Below, piece by piece: positions 1-10,266 of a stretch of 64,000 bases of DNA. A model generated the notes under the pieces. That model ran no database searches and had not been told where the DNA came from. It was given only the letters and a program-made list of their open reading frames with translations. The position numbers and the translations under genes are program-made. Within the stretch, counting starts at the first letter, position 1, and each line of letters starts with the position of its first letter. Source of the DNA: Agapanthus africanus (Eukaryota > Streptophyta > Magnoliopsida > Asparagales > Amaryllidaceae). The stretch is from the NCBI GenBank assembly GCA_030015575.1, contig CM057344.1:187877044-187941043 (forward strand), written 5' to 3'.

Positions 1-129
1 ATTTGATATTGTGGGGCGAGCGTCCGACATGTGGACTACCGTGACTGCCAGTTTATATATTATTCTTTTGGGGCACGACCGGGCTGAGATCAATATCACC
101 CTTGTATATTATTTTATTTTCTGTACTAG

Positions 130-393
130 GATTATCCCGAGGTGGAGTGCATGAATAGCCAGGTTCTAGAGGGCAACTGGTCCTCATCTCAAGGCATTCA
201 GACGGAGGGGGCTTTACTCTAGAATTGGTGGGCTATTCGCCACACTCGTAGGGATATAGGTTGACCCAGGAGGGGTGCTCAAGTTACCGGATTCCGTGAA
301 GTGCTGAGTGGTCCATTCACGTTGCTGAAGGGGGCTGCCTCGCTTCTGGTTTTGGCGGGTAACTTGCCGCGCTCGTAGGGGTCTAGGTTTCAT
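130..393 (+). repeat. Leader repeat I, two diverged tandem copies (element A)
   Basis: Two units of about 125-130 bp lie head to tail (about 137-262 and 263-393). Each unit runs from a GAGG-rich start, through a CAAGTTACCGGA-like or CTGGTCCTC-like stretch, to a GGCGGGTAAC or GGTGGGCTAT motif and then CTCGTAGGG. Reverse-strand relatives lie at about 23530-23790 in F (two copies) and about 54265-54420 in E. A single + copy is at about 42715-42850 in C. Persistence in several elements suggests a retained leader function. It does not encode a conserved protein, since the frames are not kept between copies. Confidence 0.7.
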
Positions 394-596
394 TGCACAG
401 GCTATCCACACGACAGGGAACGTCGGGTCTCATTTGCGGCTCAAGTGAAACCCGGTGCTCCAGATTATCCACCATTCTGTGTTATTTCTGTGATGTTTCT
501 GTGATATTACTTTATATCATGCCTGGAATGAATGTTATATATATATTTATATATACTAGTAGATGTTGTAAATGTTTTGCACCCGCGCTAGCCCAG

Positions 597-643
597 TCCC
601 CGCTCTGTCGTTAGTTAAGTAACCTAACGGGTGATGACGGGAC
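597..643 (+). other. Conserved leader hairpin block (element A)
   Basis: CGTTAG (609-614) pairs with CTAACG (624-629) around a 9-nt loop. Outer GTCCC and GGGAC arms at the block edges can extend the stem. The same block, with identical 6-bp arms, is in C (43039-43059), F (23294-23314, reverse strand) and E (54040-54060, reverse strand). It is missing from G. The surrounding CGCTAGCCCAG and GTGGCGAATGCG stretches are also conserved. Confidence 0.65.
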
Positions 644-807
644 CCAGTGGCGAATGCGGATGGCATATACGTACATTTTATTTTCGTTCTTTTCTGGTGT
701 GATTAATTGATGGGACTGCATTGATTCTTATCAATGCAAGGATAAAACAAACCTATATATGATGTTGTTGGAACCAAGTTTTTAAAAAACTGACATTACA
801 GACGTTT

Positions 808-1034
808 TCTTTTGCTTTGCATCGTGGTATTCATTTGGAATATCATGCACCTCATTCGACGAGGCAAGGGCCAAGATCCCTTCATCGGGAGTGACCTCTT
901 GGGTAAAAGTTTGTGTCAACATAATAACTTTACTATAGTCGATTATTTTTGCTTTGCATCGTGGTATTCGGTTTGGAATATCCTGCACCTCATTCTACGG
1001 GGAAAGAGCCGAGATCCCTTCACCGGGAGTGACC
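808..1034 (+). repeat. Leader repeat II, two tandem copies (element A)
   Basis: Two units of about 89 bp begin near 808 and 946. Each contains GCTTTGCATCGTGGTATTC, then a short hairpin (CCTC-loop-GAGG or GGGG), then GATCCCTTCANCGGGAGTGACC. Equivalent pairs occur in F, G and E on the reverse strand. C has lost this repeat. Confidence 0.75.
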
Positions 1035-1179
1035 TCTTTAGCAAACGTTTTCGCCACTATATATTTATAAAACCACTTGGATTCCTTCAACGATATCAAG
1101 TTCATTACGTTAATGGTTTTTTGCCAAAAACCAGCCGTAGCCCTCCGTCATTTCAGATTAGTATTGCTTAGTATTCGTA

Positions 1180-1383
1180 CTATGTATGTCGTGTATTACC
1201 GAGGCGTAGTGTTCGATAGCTCTGTAATGCTTTTCTGTCGCATGGATATATGGATTGGTTAGGACAGTCGTACGGTTATGTTGGCATTGTCAAGGACTCG
1301 TACGGGTGGGTTTAACACAATCAAGATAATGACAGGTTGAACTTGACTAGGACTCTTTGATATGTTGGCACTGTCAAGATCAC
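1180..1383 (+). other. Three-hairpin array in the leader (element A copy, partly eroded)
   Basis: Arms CTATG (1180-1184) and CGTAG (1205-1209), CGTACG (1269-1274) and CGTACG (1299-1304), and weaker TGAT (1358-1361) and ATCA (1379-1382) can each form a stem. The second and third loops share the core TGTTGGCA(T/C)TGTCAAG. Better preserved copies are in C, E, F and G. Here the first and last hairpins are degraded. Confidence 0.55.
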
Positions 1384-1415
1384 TTGGGTCCTAGGGGTAA
1401 AAACACACATCGGGA

Positions 1416-1420
1416 GTTTC
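1416..1420. repeat. Target-site duplication of element H (left copy, gtttc)
   Basis: The bases gtttc directly precede the left end of H (TGTCATGCCC) and recur at 32129-32133 directly after its right end (GTGTTACA). A 5-bp duplication is normal for LTR retrotransposon integrase. Confidence 0.95.
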
Positions 1421-4400
1421 TGTCATGCCCCGCTTCCCAGAGTACGCTAGATTGGGCATATGACATAGCCAACCATGCTACCTGTGGGTAGGAAGTATCC
1501 ATCCACAGTCACATTACGGTTGTAGAGATATCAAGAACAAGATAAAACTATCTAAAACATGTCCATAATCCAGAATAACAGGAGTCAATAATAAATAAAT
1601 GCGGAAGCAAATGATCCAATACAAATAACTGAAAAGTGTGTCCCATAATGCGGGCTCACATCAGGAAATAAATGCAGGAAATAAAACTAACTACTACTGA
1701 ACTCACAGCTCAGCCTGCTGGCTGAAGTACTCCTGCTCGGACTGCAACAGCAGTACGGAATCTGGGCCATGCAAAACCCAGACGTCAGCGCGTCATGTCA
1801 TCAAGTAATATAATATGAACAGTGTAGCAGGCAATGTAATATAAACATGAATACAGCAAGAATAACAATAATATGAATCATACCAGTACAGGGTAGCGTG
1901 CAGTGGGTAAACTAAACTGTTCTATTAGGTTTTCTATTCTAAAGTCTTTGAAATCAATTTGAGTAATCCTCCATGTAACTCAAAGGATATGTCCCGTTAC
2001 CCCCCGGGACCACGGATCAGGAATATGTGAACCAATAGTGGTTCTGTCCCGTTACCCCCTGGGACCACGGATTAGGAAAATGTAAGAGTCACGAATGGCT
2101 CTGTCCCGTTACCCCCCGGGACCACGGATCAAGCAATACCCTTTTAAGTTACACTTTAGTTTACACTTTTGATTTCCCCATACCCCCAAATTGTGTATGT
2201 CAAGTCAGGTATTCAGTAATCAAGGACTAATGCCAACACAGGATCAGGTAAAAGCAGGTTTGTCTGGATAGACAACAAGAACGGTCCATGAGGACTACAT
2301 GTCAGGGTTGTTGGCATTAGACACAAGATCAGGTAATGGGTCGAGTCATGGTACATCAGGTCAAGTCAACAGTACACGGTACCATGTCAGGTATAGTAGG
2401 AAGTGTAACAGGTTATGTCAGGAAGCACAAGATGTCATGTGGGTGCTCATAATCAAACTAACATAAGCATGCGTATAAATAAACAAGCATGAGTACTATC
2501 AGAACAATAAACTGGAACATGTAATATGATATGCAAATAGATAAAATTTCAAGGACATGGATGCACAGTTATCGATTAGGGTTACATTTATAGTTCCAAT
2601 ATTAATTAGGATGCAATTTATTAAACATGGAGCGTTAATATCACATTATTATGTAGTAATGTGATCTATGGATGCAATTATATGTATCTTAAATGCGATG
2701 GATGCAAACGGGTATCCGAAAAGTTATAAAACTATAAAATGGTAATGCGGGATGTACAACTAAGCAATATGTGATATAAATATTGATATAATAATATTAA
2801 TATGGATAGCATATTCAAAGCGGTTAATAACTAAAAAAGTGGTATTGATTAACCATGCACAAGAAAGTTCCGTTCAGAAATTCAGCGTCACCCTAATTTG
2901 TAAAATAGCTTAAAAATAACAAACGTTCTCCAAAAGGGACGTGTCTTATACCAAAACAAAGATAATTCAATAAGGTTTTCAGTTTTATAAGTATAAGCAT
3001 CTCAGGTTGTTCCTAAAAAATGTTATAAACATTCGAAGTTGAAAGTTTGCTGCTGGAATTTTCCTGGACAGCAGTTTGGAGACATTTTCATTTGCATTTT
3101 ACGTTATTTAAACAATTTATTTTGCAAGTAAATATTTCATATAGTTATAGTATTCTGATTTATCTTCGTAACGAACTAAAGAACGTATACTAATGATTTT
3201 TCTATGATTTATAATGAATTTTATAAGATAAGGTGTACAGTAAATTTCAGATTTGTCATATCCGATTTTTCAACGACGTTTCATGTGTAAACTATAAGAT
3301 TTTCAAATGTATAACATTATAAAATGAAGATTATAAACTAATTAAAGATAATAATAATAAATATTACGACGATATATATTTTAAATGATATGGTTGCAGT
3401 ATAATGTAATCTAGTATGTCACAAGATAAGTTTTCATGATCTAGATTTAATATGATATAAACGGATTCAAACGGAATATCGAAACGTTATAAAATTAAAC
3501 ATGGGGCACTAGATTTAAACTATAGGTATGGTATTTATTTAAATAGGTATAAAATGAATTATATAGCATGTAGCAAGATTAACTTGCCTCGATGGGTCGC
3601 GAATCGGGAAAACGGAACGTTAACCGTCGGCGGGGAAAACTCGCGACGGGCGCACGGTTCACGGAATGAACCCAAACGACGAACAAAAGAACCACACGGG
3701 TCGGGGTACCTCGCTGGAATGTCGAGAAACGTCACCGGCACGACGGAATTCCGGCAACAAAAGAACAGTTAAAAAAAATGAGAAACGAGACATAAAGTAA
3801 GAAGAGAAAGAATGATAAAGAGAAGTAAGAGAGAATATATGAGGGGGAGATAGAGAGAGAAAAAGTGGAGAGAGAGAAGAGGGAGAGAGGGAAAGTGGGG
3901 CCCACGGGGTTAAAGGGGAGGTTGCGATTGGCTGAGAGAATAAATTGAGAAGGATATAAAAGATTGTAAAAATATTATATGGTTAACTTAAAGATTTAAA
4001 AGATAGGTAATGAACAGTAAGATATCAGGTTAGTTAGAAAATTATATGCGATAATTTTAATAATATTAAAATTTGGGATTTTGGCGCCAAATAAAACTTT
4101 TCCAAATCGCGCCCGGGTCGAGTCCAAAAATTTGAATTGAAATAATAGGATTTTAAGCGGGATCCAAATTTTAAAATTAAGTGTTTTATGATTAAAAAGC
4201 ATACCCCCAAAACGGACACACGTACGTGCACGTAGCCATCCAAACTCGTCCGTTTCACTGAACGGGACGAGAACACAATGCACGGACGCTACCATAAGGC
4301 TAGGGGTGTCAAGTAGGCCATGATGAATATTTTCAATTTTATTTTAGATGCCAAAATTTGTTATATGCAGAAATGAATTTACCGGGTAAAAATTTACAGT

Positions 4401-4489
4401 AAGCAACAAACAAGCAAGTTAAATGAAATGAGTACCACATTATGCTCAAACAGTAACTGAAAATAGTAGCATTGGGCTCGGGTGTTACA
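1421..4489 (-). repeat. 3' LTR of element H (3,069 bp)
   Basis: It matches 29062-32128 over its whole length with scattered substitutions and a few 1-bp gaps. The minus-strand start is TGTAACACCC and the end is GGGCATGACA. It includes a threefold repeat near 1991-2131, a GA-rich tract at about 3836-3900, and three ACGT cores at about 4207-4230 near the U3 start. Short open frames inside (for example 3554-3772, 3996-4295) are present in both LTRs only because the LTR is duplicated, and I do not regard them as genes. Confidence 0.95.
1991..2131. repeat. Threefold 55-57-bp repeat inside the H LTR
   Basis: GTCCCGTTACCCCCCGGGAC followed by CACGGATCAGG starts at 1991, 2046 and 2103. The core GTCCC...GGGAC is itself an inverted repeat. 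The other LTR has the same three copies at about 29632-29771. Confidence 0.9.
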
Positions 4490-4549
4490 TTATACCCAAC
4501 TACAAAAAGAATTTCGTCCTCGAAATTCCAAGAATACAAAGATAGATAA

Positions 4550-5958
4550 CTACAAGAAAAGGTGAGGAAACTTCTGCCGGATTTCATCTTCTCGTTCCCA
4601 AGTGGACTCTCCACGCTAGCGATTACCCCAAGAAACAAGCACAAAGGGGATAACCTTGTTCTTGAGAACCTTTTCCTTTCGGTCCACGATTTCAATCGGT
4701 CGCTCCTCAAAAGTCAAGTCTTCTCGTACTGTTAGCTCCGAATGATCCAAAACGTGTGTTTCATCTCGAACATACTTACGGAGTTGAGATACCTGAAACA
4801 CATCGTGCACATTTGCCAAGGACTACGGTAACGCCAAACAATACGCTACCTCACAAACACGCTCCACGATCTCAAGGGTCCAACGAATCGAGGACTAAGC
4901 TTTCCTCGACTTCCAAAACGAATCACCCCTCTAGTCGGTGATATCTTCAAGAATACCAAATCACCCACAGTGAACTCCAGAGGTCTTCTTGACGTATCTG
5001 TCCAACTCTTCTGTCGGTCCTGCGCTGCCTTCATATGATTTCTGATAAGGTTAACCTTCTCAACTGTTTGCACAACCAAATCTGGTCCCAATAATCTTCG
5101 TTCACCGACATCGTCCCAACAAACAGGTGAACGGCATTTACGACCATACAAAGATTCAAATGGAGCCATCTGAATAGTTTCCTGAAAACTGTTGTTGTAA
5201 GACAACTCCACCAAAAGTAGATCATCCTCCCAAGCCCCCTTGAAGTCCAACCTGCATGTTCTCAATATATCCTCAAGAGTTTGGATCGTTCTCTCCGACT
5301 GACCATCAGTTTGAGGATGATAAGCTGTGCTAAACTTCAATCGAGTCCCCAAACTTTCCTGTAAACTCCTCCAGAAGTGTGATAAGAACCGAGTGTCCCG
5401 ATCGAACACGATGCTCACCGGTACTCCATGCAATCTTACGATCTCCTGCATGTACCGCTCTGCCAAAGTCTCTGTTGATTGACCAACCCGAAAAGGAATA
5501 AAGTGAGCTACCTTAGTCAATCGGTCAACAATTACCCATACTGCATTGTTGCCTTTTGGACTCCGTGGTAAAGCCGTCACGAAATCCATGGTTATATGTT
5601 CCCACTTCCACTGAGGAATCAGAAGTGGTTGCAATAAACCAGCAACCCTTTGATGTTCAACCTTAACTTGCTGACACACCAAGCACTTTGCCACAAAGCG
5701 AGCAATCTCCCGCTTCATGCCCTCCCACCAGAAATGTTGTCGAATATCTCGATACATCTTTGTGCCTCGTGGATGTACAGAATAAGCTGAACTGTGTGCC
5801 TCCTTCATAAGCTCTTCACGAACATCACCCTTTGGCACACACAAACGGCTACCATACCTCAACGAACCATCTTCGTGGATCAATAAATCTGTTCGTAGCC
5901 CGGCTTCAACCTGCTCTCGAAACTTTTGCAGTCTAGGATCCTGCGATTGAGCTGCTTA
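4550..5958 (-). pseudogene. Element H pol, integrase and chromodomain-like tail (broken)
   Basis: The integrase inserts the reverse-transcribed element into the host chromosome. From the upstream side, an in-frame stop lies at 5956-5958. A zinc-binding H-H-C-C pattern follows (KEAHSSAYSVH, then CLVCQQVK). The catalytic D-D-E residues sit in TMDFV, FDRDTRF and GQSERTI. A long intact frame runs 5883-4846. A frameshift and a stop near 4850-4885 break the link to the tail (VFQVSQLRKYV, then DRKEKVL). A further TAG at 4616-4618 stands just before the GESTWEREDEIRQKFPHL motif, which ends at a stop at 4550-4552. This tail resembles the chromovirus chromodomain that directs insertion to heterochromatin. 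The protein cannot be made whole as it stands. Confidence 0.9.
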
Positions 5959-6278
5959 AATATTCTCGATCAATGACGAATGTACTTACAACTGCAACAA
6001 CTGTCCCGTAGAACGCGGTAGCACAACCTCCAAGTCAAATCTGCGAAAATCTTCAACGAGCTCCTTCTATGTAGTTAACACCTGAATTACTGGTAACCGA
6101 CTAAGCGCATCCGGCACAACATTAACCTTCCCCGGATGGTACTTAAGATCAAGATCGTAGTCAGCCATCAGCTCCAACCATCTACGCTGCCTCATGTTAA
6201 GCTCCTTCTATGTGAACACATACTTCAAGCTCTTATGATCTGTAAAAACTTCGACTCTTTCGCCCAAAAGGTAGTGTC
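5959..6278 (-). pseudogene. Element H pol, RNase H C-terminal part (broken)
   Basis: Translated on the minus strand from 6278, the sequence gives FTDHKSLKYVFT, a stop, then [15 protein letters not shown] and [15 protein letters not shown]. These are the standard end of gypsy RNase H and the connection to integrase. The codons join to those at 26740-26800 if element F and one copy of its gtgtc duplication are ignored. A second stop lies between DALSR and the integrase. RNase H removes the RNA template strand during reverse transcription. Confidence 0.88.
6274..6278. repeat. Target-site duplication of element F (left copy, gtgtc)
   Basis: gtgtc precedes the left end of F and recurs at 26735-26739 after its right end. 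The RNase H reading of H continues across it. Confidence 0.95.
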
Positions 6279-7242
6279 TGAAAGTGCACGGCGGCGCCCC
6301 GGCCGTCAATCCGACGGCCAAAAGCGGAAACGGTGATAAACTTTAATTTTGCGAACTTAGCAAACCGGCACCACCGCGCACTAAACCCCGGATCGGGCCA
6401 TTAAACTAGATCTAGCAAAGTAACAAGATAGGGAAGAGATATACCGAGTGATCTGAGTCCTCCGGTCTTCTCGTCGCCGTCCCGATCTCCTGCGGAAACT
6501 CCGGTCGTGGCATCCTTGCCGGAAGGGCACCACATCGTCTGCATCTTTTACGGGCTCCCGCCTCTATACCAAGGCAACTCGGGCGCGAAGTTGGCTAGCC
6601 GACACGTCCAAGATTTGCTGTAGGAAGTGTAGTGCTTTGTCTCTTTGGGGTAGTGGATGTTGCCATTTGATAGATGGAGGAATCAAGATAAGAAAAATGG
6701 TGCTTGCATTTTTCTAGCATGAAATGAGATCAAGGAAAATTGCCACACTCCAAATGAAACACTCTCATCCTCTCTCAAAGAAGTGGCCGGCCCTCTCTTT
6801 TTAGAGAATGGTGGAGGAATCAAACTTTATCAAAGAGGGAGGTGAGTGTAGTAGAAAGCAAGGGTGACCACATCCAAAAACATTATGATAACATATGAAC
6901 ATCAAACCCATACCCTTTCTAATCTCATTAATGCACCATCATGGATGAAAGATATCATAATCAATACAATTGCAAGAAACCCCCTCCACAAATGTTATTT
7001 GTACAATTGCAAATAACCCCCTCCATCGGAAAAGTCCGGTCGGGAAAGAACAAAGGAAAACCGGCCGGAACGGAATGCAAACTGGCAACTCCAGAAAACT
7101 GGTCCCGTAATAAATTACAGGAAAACCCTGATACTGTGCATACACACCCGCATCTGTATTTCGTCCGGATACAAATGCAATGAGACAAAATCTACACAGT
7201 ACTATACTAGGATCCGGCTTAAACCAAAGCCGGCTAGCAATA

Positions 7243-7390
7243 TCCGTCTGATCCTGATCCGTGCAATACCGCACGTATCTGACCGAACCCTGCCATACAA
7301 CCATACGGCCTCTAGTACAAACCGTCCGATCCTGATCCGTGCAATACCGCACGTATCTGATCGGACCCTGCCATATCTCCATACGGCCTC
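7243..7390. repeat. Two 78-bp repeats with a short dyad inside the F LTR
   Basis: GATCCTGATCCGTGCAATAC starts at 7250 and 7328. Each unit carries CGTGC and GCACG arms around a 6-nt loop. The other LTR has the same pair at about 25511 and 25589. A single CGTGC-GCACG dyad lies at the comparable place in the C LTR (about 41001-41016). Confidence 0.8.
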
Positions 7391-8051
7391 TACAGCGTTT
7401 CGCCCGAAAGCTTGAGTAACTGAAAGTGTGGTGGACTCTAAAGACTCGTCAATACTATGGCTGTAGATTTAACCACTAGCACGTCAGAGGTATAAGCCAA
7501 TACGTAACGGGTCACCAGCTATTGACTAAAAGGGACGTCGATGAGCGAACTCATCCTGACACCCTACTGAGCCTGTCAGTGACAATATCCGTACAGTCCG
7601 GTCCGTTCGTCTATGAGCATCGCATGTCGGGCCTAGGGGGTTGGTAAAAGTCAGACCCGCAAAAGCGGTACAAGTCGTGTCGGAGTATAGCCCAGAACAC
7701 CCTGAGATACTACTGGAATACCTACCAGTAAATCTCCTGCCTTGGCCAAGGACTTTGTGTAATGGCTCTCCTAGACACAGCGCGACCTCACCCCCAATAC
7801 CGGGAGAGACGAACCCCCGAAGATCCGCTCACTGCCTCCATGTGGCTCGGGACTGTACCCAACTAAAACCTGTTTGCACGACTCCTTTGAGTCGTGGCAG
7901 GGTAGTAATCAAAGTACAGTGGGAACTCACACGAGACAAATGACGATCCCCAGGTCGATGAACTAACCTGTACACATGTCACCAGGGAACTGCTATCTGA
8001 CGTTAAGTATAATCCCAACTAGCAGGTTCACGGCGAGTCCTGTCCGGTGTA

Positions 8052-8056
8052 CTCAT
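8052..8056. repeat. Target-site duplication of element G (ctcat; second copy 18396-18400)
   Basis: ctcat flanks both ends of G. The uninterrupted site is seen in the other F LTR at about 26311-26317 (GTACTCATAACC). Confidence 0.95.
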
Positions 8057-10252
8057 TGTAGGGTTCCTAGGCACTCTTGTGAAGGTTCTAAAGGCATCAA
8101 ACATGCCCGGATTAAATTTTAGACGTGCCGAACAACCCAAAGCTGGGATCTTTGCTAGATTATTAGGGTTAAACATGCATTAAGATAACTTTTATCTAAG
8201 TGTGAGGGATTACAACCTTTGTAGTCCGCTCCTTCACTTCACAAGCTCCGAGTAGAAGTCCCTTTGCCGCGATCCACGATCTCCCGGACTCATGAGAGGC
8301 TCCACGACTCGAACGATCCATTCTAGCTTGTCGTAATCCAAATCTCCGATGATCTACCTCGAAGTTGCTTCGACTCAAGCTTTCTCACTCAAAAGAGAAG
8401 AACACCCTAATCCCAAGGGCTAGATGAGATGAGGATGAGAGAGTAGTGATTTTGCTTTCTTTTAATATCATTTTCTCATATTAATTCATCACTTAAGAAA
8501 ATCTAGCAAGCTTTTCTTTCAAGAGAGAAGAAGAAGATGATAATGGATAAAGAATAATCATTATTCATTTTCTTTTGTGATGAATAGAAATATAAACATA
8601 TGATTGAAATATTAACCATGGTCAAGGATGATTGGATGAGATCAAGTAGAGAAACAACTAGGGTTAGGGTTTGGTTGAGTTAATAATGTGTCATCACAAA
8701 ATATCCTAACCTTGACAAAAGAAATAATCTTCTAGAAGGTGCATGAATCATCTAACCCTAATCAAACCCTAACCTCAATTAATCATCCTTAAACATGTTT
8801 AACAATTAATCATATCATGTCACAATAATATATATCACATATATATTATATATTTGCAACAAAAGAAAATAATACAATTAACATATATCGCATATATATC
8901 AATGTATCATCTACTGAGAAAATGAAATAATAAAGTAAGCCAATATTAGTTAATATAATAATATATCATATATATTATTATATATTAAATCATCGAATCA
9001 ACACTTGATCCGACGATCCGGCTATATCGAATATAACCGGCTAATATATCATGTACCGATTCATCGAATCAACACTTGATCCGATGACCCGGTTCATATC
9101 CATATATCGCGAGAATATAATACGGTATCCCATATCGCATTATTCTCGCTCCTGCGCATATCCCATATGCGCCACTACTCCGTTTCGCCTGAGCCAAGAA
9201 ACCTCTGTGTAGGACTCTAAAGAATCGTCAATACGCCGGTAGCAGGTGATGATCATATCAAACACCCACAAGCTGCAAGCGGTCAGCTAAACGTAACAGC
9301 CACCCAGGTATTGAGTGATCAGAAGATCAACAAGCTAGCCTGTGCGTTCTCCTGTGAATCCAACCAGTAACACTCCCGTACAGTCCGGTCTGTTCGTCTG
9401 ATATGTCGCATATCAAGTCTAGGGGTGGTATACGTCAGACCCCAGTAACCGATAAGTCGTGTCGATGTATGGCTCATAACGGGTCGAGAAACTACTAGTA
9501 ACACTTACCAGTAAATCTCTATATCAGCCCTGGCCAGGGACTTCCAGTTATAGCCAATCGAACACAGCACAACATCAACTCCCTATACCGGGAGAGACGA
9601 ATCCCCTCCTATCGCTCATTGCCTCCATGTGATTCGGGACTGTACCCAAAAGCCACCGTTTTGCACGCCCTCTTGGACGTGGTAAGGTGGAAATCAAAGC
9701 ACAGTGGGAATCACACAAGACTCTATGACGATCTCGGGTCTTCAGACTACCCTGTACCTGTGTCACCGGAGAACTGCCATCTGACGTGTGGTATATCACC
9801 ATCTGGGAGTTCTCGGCGAGTCCGTCCAGTATACCCAGTCTCCACTGAGCACCCGTACACCATCTATGATGTCTAACACCGATGGATATAGGCTCATCCA
9901 TCGCCCATCATATGGGTCAAGATGCGTATACGCTAGTCTACTCTGGTGTATCGATGCCCTATCTCGATATACCCTCGACTAGGAACAGTTATAGGATGTA
10001 CTCATTGACTACCGCGGCCCCACTAGTATGATCTCATCATAGTCCCAGTAGTCGAGTACAGATCCTAAGGGCTTTATCAACATGTGAGAGTAAAACAGTA
10101 AACCAATACAAGTCAACATGTTAAGATAAAGTGAAACCAAATAGCATACTATCATGACGAGCAAGAAAGTCTTCTCTATATATAACCAAGCATCCATTAT
10201 AATATACATCATATGTACAACAATGGCCTCTAGGGCATATACATAACTAACA
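8057..10252 (-). repeat. 3' LTR of element G (2,196 bp)
   Basis: The minus-strand start is TGTTAGTTATGTATATGCCC and the end is GAACCCTACA. It is the same length as 16200-18395. An AT-rich stretch of repeated TATATAT lies at about 8828-9000 and may hold the promoter, although I cannot fix a start site. Confidence 0.96.
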
Positions 10253-10265
10253 ATCTCCCACTTGC
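10253..10265 (-). other. Polypurine tract of element G
   Basis: GCAAGTGGGAGAT on the minus strand directly abuts the 3' LTR. The same tract occurs in A, C, E and F. It primes plus-strand DNA synthesis. Confidence 0.9.
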
Positions 10266-10266
10266 A

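Larger units (their letters stand above)
1..1420 (+). other. Leader (untranslated internal region) of element A, first part
   Basis: This stretch has no convincing reading frame. It matches the leaders of F (reverse strand, about 22500-24000) and C (about 42600-43650). In order it holds a tandem repeat (130-393), a hairpin block (597-643), a second tandem repeat (808-1034) and a three-hairpin array (1180-1383), each listed separately. A conserved short motif CCTCCGTCATTTCAG lies at about 1142-1156 and recurs in G and E, with small changes in C and F. The region between PBS and these blocks is outside the window. Confidence 0.8.
6279..8056 (-). repeat. 3' LTR of element F, outer piece (rest at 18401-18817)
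   Basis: It matches 24540-26316 closely (TGAAAGTGC here against TGTAAGTGC there at the outer tip). It breaks at 8056, where element G begins, and the remaining 417 bp lie at 18401-18817. A U5-side hairpin (GGCCGTC 6301-6307, GACGGCC 6313-6319) is next to the LTR tip. A minus-strand frame of 147 codons (6939-7382) recurs in the other LTR and has no recognisable domain. Confidence 0.95.

Noticed and set aside
3554..4295. Small frames in the H LTR, repeated at 31194-31934
   Set aside because: They are LTR duplicates with low-complexity composition and no match to known families. No start context or conservation beyond the LTR.
4339..4710. 123-codon minus-strand frame at the end of H pol
   Set aside because: It overlaps the real chromodomain-like tail in another frame.
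6939..7382. 147-codon minus-strand frame, with a near copy at 25200-25643
   Set aside because: Both lie in the two LTRs of F and are alike only because LTRs are duplicated. The repeated residues follow the 78-bp DNA repeat, and no domain is recognisable.
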